From Litorimonas sp965205225 (GTDB taxonomy: Bacteria > Pseudomonadota > Alphaproteobacteria > Caulobacterales > Maricaulaceae): a stretch of DNA of 64,000 nucleotides. Numbering within the stretch: position 1 is the first letter of the stretch; every line of letters starts with the position of its first letter. The position numbers and the translations under genes are program-made. Positions 60,547 to 64,000 of the stretch are shown piece after piece. The notes below the pieces were generated by a model. That model saw only the letters and a program-made list of their open reading frames with translations. It did no database searches and was not told where the DNA came from. Location: NCBI GenBank assembly GCA_965205225.1, contig CBDBFZ010000002.1:930001-994000 (forward strand). The letters run 5' to 3'.

Positions 60547-60806
60547 TCGTTCCTATTTGTTAGCTCCGGTTCAGGGACAGCCGGATATAAGCCTCGCTGA
60601 GTTATGTCCCCGATTGGAGGCTGGCCATGGGATCAAAACCTATACTGGGCCGATCTGGGCCGATCTGGGCCGATGTCGACATTTTTACGCAAGGCTGGAT
60701 CGCTATAAAAAACTCTGTTCGCCACAAAGTGCTCAATCAAACGCGATTGCTTCCACCAACTTAAACGGCTCTTCCTCATCATAACTCAATAACACAAAAA
60801 TCATGT
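60547..60806. other. 260 bp without an identifiable gene
   Basis: It contains a 10-bp unit (CTGGGCCGAT) three times in tandem at 60645-60674 and possible scraps of another transposase that cannot be assigned. Confidence 0.5.
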
Positions 60807-61195
60807 TATCTAGGACAGCCCCAAAGGATTTATGGCCGGGCTCCCAAAGGCGAAAGGCTTCCGCCTGACACGCCTTTTGGTCATTGGTGTATGCAGACTT
60901 TTACCGCCGGGTTGCGTTATGACGGGATCACGGCCTCCTAGGTGCCGGACGGAGCTATGAACCGGGCCTCTTTTGACGTCTATAGCGAACGGGCCAAAGT
61001 CGCGCTGCGTAAACGCGGAACCTGGTTCTTGTTCTTGCCGCATCCCATTGAAATGGTGTTCTCCAAACTTACTTGCGCAAAGACAAATGCAGACCTATAG
61101 ACGACCTCTGGGAAGCCATTAGAAATATATGTGACCTCTACTCACCAAAGGAATGCTGGAATTATCTCAATGCAGCAGGCTATTGCGTATGATTA
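60807..61195 (+). pseudogene. IS630-family transposase remnant
   Basis: Pieces in two frames: CMQTFTAGLRYDGITAS stop, VPDGAMNRASFDVY, then KVALRKRGTWFLFLPHP. After a frame change come PIDDLWEAIRNICDLYSP and KECWNYLNAAGY up to 61190. These are the second half of the DDE domain and the conserved ending of IS630 transposases. It lies 54 bp before the large gene at 61249. Confidence 0.78.
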
Positions 61196-61248
61196 ATCAG
61201 AGAATGCTCTAATGATATGTTCTGAATTTTGGGTTGAGGCGGAAACAA

Positions 61249-64000
61249 ATGCAAACTCGGAGTGACTTTGAAGTCGCATTAGACAAATGCGGTGCGGACT
61301 TAATGAAGTTACAACGTCTGTTTGGCCAACTGCAAGGTCTCGACCAAGAATGGTGCGGCATGGCCCGACTTCAAATCGTTAACAGAAAACACAAGGCTCG
61401 AACCGCGTTGCCAACCTCCGACGGAAGACCGCTATATGCCTATAATTTGCAGCGCGAGCAGTTTGAGCATTGGCAAGAGACGCTTAGCACGCAGGTGGAA
61501 TCTGGCACCCCCCATGCCGGAGCATTCGTGCTGTGGGCGGCGGAATGGTTCAGACGATGTTATCAGGGCGGTATCCTGAAATGGGAGGCGCTGGGCGAAC
61601 CGATCGGATTACGTCTAAGTCATCATGCACAATGGGCCGATCTTGCCGATCGCGGATTGCAGTACTGGGGATTGAGTCCCGTCCATCTAAATGGGTCGAA
61701 TTATCGGCTGGTCGCTATTGCCAGACAGGCCGGGTTTCCCATAGCTGCCCTGGCCGACGGTCAAAGCGGCTGGGCCAAAGAATATTTGTCTGGCTTGGTT
61801 GGTAAGCTGTTGGGTGCCGCAGCTATTCGGGAAGATACTGCCATGATCATCGCGAAAAACCTTTCCAGCCGGATTCCAGCCACTTGGTACAATCAGCAGA
61901 TGCAAGCGGTTTGTGCCGAATTGGCGAGTGTGATCGTAAAATTGCGTCAAGAAGCTGAGGCAGGTGGCGCAGGCGCGGCGGCGGTGTCAATTTGGCTCAC
62001 GCAAAACCACCCTGATTGGCGCGACGAACTACCGCTGCGCGTGGAAGGCCAAGCATCTGCGCTGATCGATACGCTGCTGGCGACCAAGGCGATACCGGGC
62101 GGCGGCAGGTCCGTGCGGGTGCGTCGTTTTATTGAGATTAAGGAAGGGACAGTTCGCGATAGGCTGAAGTTTGATCTCGATGGAAATTTAACCCTCCCTT
62201 CTGAGCACTTGGCTGCGGTGGAAACGGACGGTGGTATAGCAAGGCTGCGCATGTTCGCCGCTGATGAACTGGCACAAACGGTCACTGGAGAGCTGGCAAG
62301 CGCCAAAGCGCCGGACAATATAGACGAAAGCTGGCCGACGCGGTTCACGCACCGAATGAATACTCACAATTATCCGCTGGCGAAACCGGTTGATGTCGAA
62401 CTGCGCGCAGATGGCCAACAAATTGGTCCGCCCTTCGAGTTGCCCGGCGGGGAGCCGGTGCGCGAAGGCTTTCGCATTTATGAGCCCGACAAGAAGGCGG
62501 GTGATGGCCAAGGTAAACTGTGGCTTCGTAGCTGGAGCTCCGGCGCATTCAAGGCGGATACACTGATAGTTGAGCTGCCGGATGGCTGGTCCTATCTCGC
62601 CGATGCGGCGCAGGAAACCGAGGTCAATTCGATTTGGCGTCAATTGACAGATCGAACCTTCTGGCAAGTGCGCGGAAAGTTCATCGCGGAAAATCCAGTG
62701 GGTGACCGCTACCTCGTTCGACCGGGTCAAGATGCGGTCCAGCGCGACAGGCTGCTTTTGAGCGTTGATCGTACAGCAGAAGGTGTGAGCAATCTGGAAG
62801 GTCTACTAATGATATTGGGGCAGCCTGTGGTACGACCTATGCGAGGCGCAGGCCCTGCTGCTTCAGGCTCTGAACGGATGATCGGTTGGCGGAGGGCTGG
62901 CGAACGTGAGTGGCAACCTTTGTCGGCACCAGCGCCCGTCGGCCTGATCGAATATGGATGGCGAGACTGCAGTACTGGACACTTGCGTGCGAAAATCAGC
63001 GTAATCCTGTTGCCAGAGGAGTTTGCAATCAAACAGCAGAAAAACTCCAACATGTTGACTCTTGAGATAAAAGGATGGTCTGGGAAGATATCTCTGCCTG
63101 ATGCATCAGCAACAGGTTCCAACAAATGGCGCGTCAATTTGGCGAAGTATAAACGTGTTCGGCTGCCATTGACTTTGACTGTCGATGACGCGGATGACAT
63201 CGAACTTGAAATTCCACTACCGATTGTGAGTTGGATAGCGAATTGGGACGGCAAGCTGCTGGACCCAAACAGCGTTATTTCATTGACAACTTTGAATCAC
63301 TATGTTGCGCGAAATGTTGGGTTTGACCTGATGGGTGTGGTCCAGAACGCGCAGGCCGGATCTGGCGAACGCAGTGAGCGAATATGGCGCGGCACTAGCA
63401 ATATGGGCCTGTCATCAATCCGTGACGATATTGCCCGAATGATCCGTCCACTGGGCATTGACGCCCAAGTCCAGCTTGATTTCAACGATAGCTATTCAAA
63501 CCATTGGTATGTCCAAGAGTTCGAGACAGAAATTGAATGGCGTGATGGTCGGGGATGGTTTCCTGTCTCGTCATGTGGCGAAGATAACATTGCCGTGCGT
63601 GGACGGAGGATGGCCGACCCCGCACACGAAAAAACATTCGGCGACTACACAGTTACAGATATGATTCAGGGATCACCGATACCAATTCCCCCACTGAAAG
63701 AGCCTTGGTTGATCTATCTGGCAACGGACGACTGGATACTATCACGTCCCCGTGCGATTGGAGCAGCGGCGGTCAATCCGCAAGCGCATATGAGGCTAGG
63801 TAAGGCAATGGCGTTACCTTCTGCCGAAGCCCGTGACGCTTTGCAAGAATTTGCAAGCACGATCTTGGCAGACCCATCGACCAAAGAGGCTCGGGACGAT
63901 ATGCGATCGGTCATCAAATTGGCACATTCGCTCGGTGGATTGCCTCCCAAAACATTTTATATATTCGATCTGTTAACCGAAAAGCCCGATCTTGGTCCAC
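61249..64000 (+). CDS. Very large protein like the STY4851/ECs_5259 (DruH-like) defence family, partial
   Basis: The frame is open for 917 codons to the window end. The ATG at 61249 has GAGG 9 bp upstream. The N-terminus (about 50-150) reads GRPLYAYNLQREQFEHWQET, AFVLWAAEWFRRCYQGGILK and GLQYWGLSPVHLNGSNYRLV, with FPIAALADGQSGWAKEYLSG after it. This pattern, a conserved AEWFRR helix then RGLxYWGLxP then a Leu-rich block, recalls the large STY4851/ECs_5259-type proteins. I remember these beside giant DEAD/DEAH helicases in defence islands, possibly as DruH of type III Druantia. The middle is beta-rich (LWLRSWSSGAFKADTLIVEL), with no nuclease or ATPase motif. The family link is from memory; the downstream partner lies outside the window. 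Confidence 0.55.
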   Translation, partial: MQTRSDFEVALDKCGADLMKLQRLFGQLQGLDQEWCGMARLQIVNRKHKARTALPTSDGRPLYAYNLQREQFEHWQETLSTQVESGTPHAGAFVLWAAEWFRRCYQGGILKWEALGEPIGLRLSHHAQWADLADRGLQYWGLSPVHLNGSNYRLVAIARQAGFPIAALADGQSGWAKEYLSGLVGKLLGAAAIREDTAMIIAKNLSSRIPATWYNQQMQAVCAELASVIVKLRQEAEAGGAGAAAVSIWLTQNHPDWRDELPLRVEGQASALIDTLLATKAIPGGGRSVRVRRFIEIKEGTVRDRLKFDLDGNLTLPSEHLAAVETDGGIARLRMFAADELAQTVTGELASAKAPDNIDESWPTRFTHRMNTHNYPLAKPVDVELRADGQQIGPPFELPGGEPVREGFRIYEPDKKAGDGQGKLWLRSWSSGAFKADTLIVELPDGWSYLADAAQETEVNSIWRQLTDRTFWQVRGKFIAENPVGDRYLVRPGQDAVQRDRLLLSVDRTAEGVSNLEGLLMILGQPVVRPMRGAGPAASGSERMIGWRRAGEREWQPLSAPAPVGLIEYGWRDCSTGHLRAKISVILLPEEFAIKQQKNSNMLTLEIKGWSGKISLPDASATGSNKWRVNLAKYKRVRLPLTLTVDDADDIELEIPLPIVSWIANWDGKLLDPNSVISLTTLNHYVARNVGFDLMGVVQNAQAGSGERSERIWRGTSNMGLSSIRDDIARMIRPLGIDAQVQLDFNDSYSNHWYVQEFETEIEWRDGRGWFPVSSCGEDNIAVRGRRMADPAHEKTFGDYTVTDMIQGSPIPIPPLKEPWLIYLATDDWILSRPRAIGAAAVNPQAHMRLGKAMALPSAEARDALQEFASTILADPSTKEARDDMRSVIKLAHSLGGLPPKTFYIFDLLTEKPDLGP

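Noticed and set aside
61533..63950. Several 80-180 codon frames on both strands inside the large right-hand gene
   Set aside because: All lie within the uninterrupted plus-strand frame starting at 61249 and have no recognisable motifs.

Overview
The window comes from an alphaproteobacterium close to the stalked, dimorphic Caulobacterales/Maricaulales (Hyphomonadaceae-type) lineage. The support is a PopZ-type DUF2497 gene before valS, a divK-pleD locus, a GapR/DUF2312 gene, COQ9, a GAAC-N7-GAAC LexA box before dinB, and a senC/regB divergent pair. The replicon is a chromosome: it carries housekeeping genes for translation (valS, cysS, trmD, rplS, rpmG, tRNA-Cys), DNA (topA, dprA, dinB), RNA (rnr), lipid (plsY) and cofactors (folE, purD, cobT, a PduO-type adenosyltransferase).

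Layout. 1-5 kb: valS, popZ, tolC, pcm and tRNA-Cys. 5.2-13.6 kb: a tightly overlapping type I restriction-modification operon, hsdM-abi-hsdS-HNH-hsdR, next to tRNA-Cys; an Abi_2/HEPN gene is wedged between hsdM and hsdS inside a duplicated gene junction. 13.6-22.2 kb: plsY-dprA-topA-rnr-nudix-rpmG. 22.2-27.3 kb: pleD torn apart by insertion sequences, with intact divK upstream. 27.5-32.8 kb: SOS-type dinB, then minus-strand metabolic genes and small decayed genes. 32.9-34.9 kb: an AT-rich phage-like cluster ending in an IS4 remnant. 35-44 kb: trmD-rplS, gloB, cysS, two ClpP/crotonase-like paralogues, folE, purD. 44-49.6 kb: a second IS block with a GT61 glycosyltransferase. 49.7-56.6 kb: amidohydrolase, COQ9, ABC exporter, gapR, PduO adenosyltransferase, SCO protein. 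56.7-61.2 kb: broken regB, IS remnants and an exported ankyrin-repeat protein. 61.2-64 kb: start of a very large protein resembling a defence-island family, running off the end.

Two themes stand out. First, defence: the modified type I R-M operon at the left and the large STY4851/ECs_5259-like (possibly DruH-like) protein at the right edge. Second, decay: at least five IS types, two regulatory genes (pleD, regB) and several small genes broken, and an unusual number of short tandem duplications (10-17 bp units), mostly in non-functional DNA. Only one of the four complete copies of the main IS5-group element keeps an intact transposase.

All assignments were made by reading the sequence and recalling family motifs; no database search was run.
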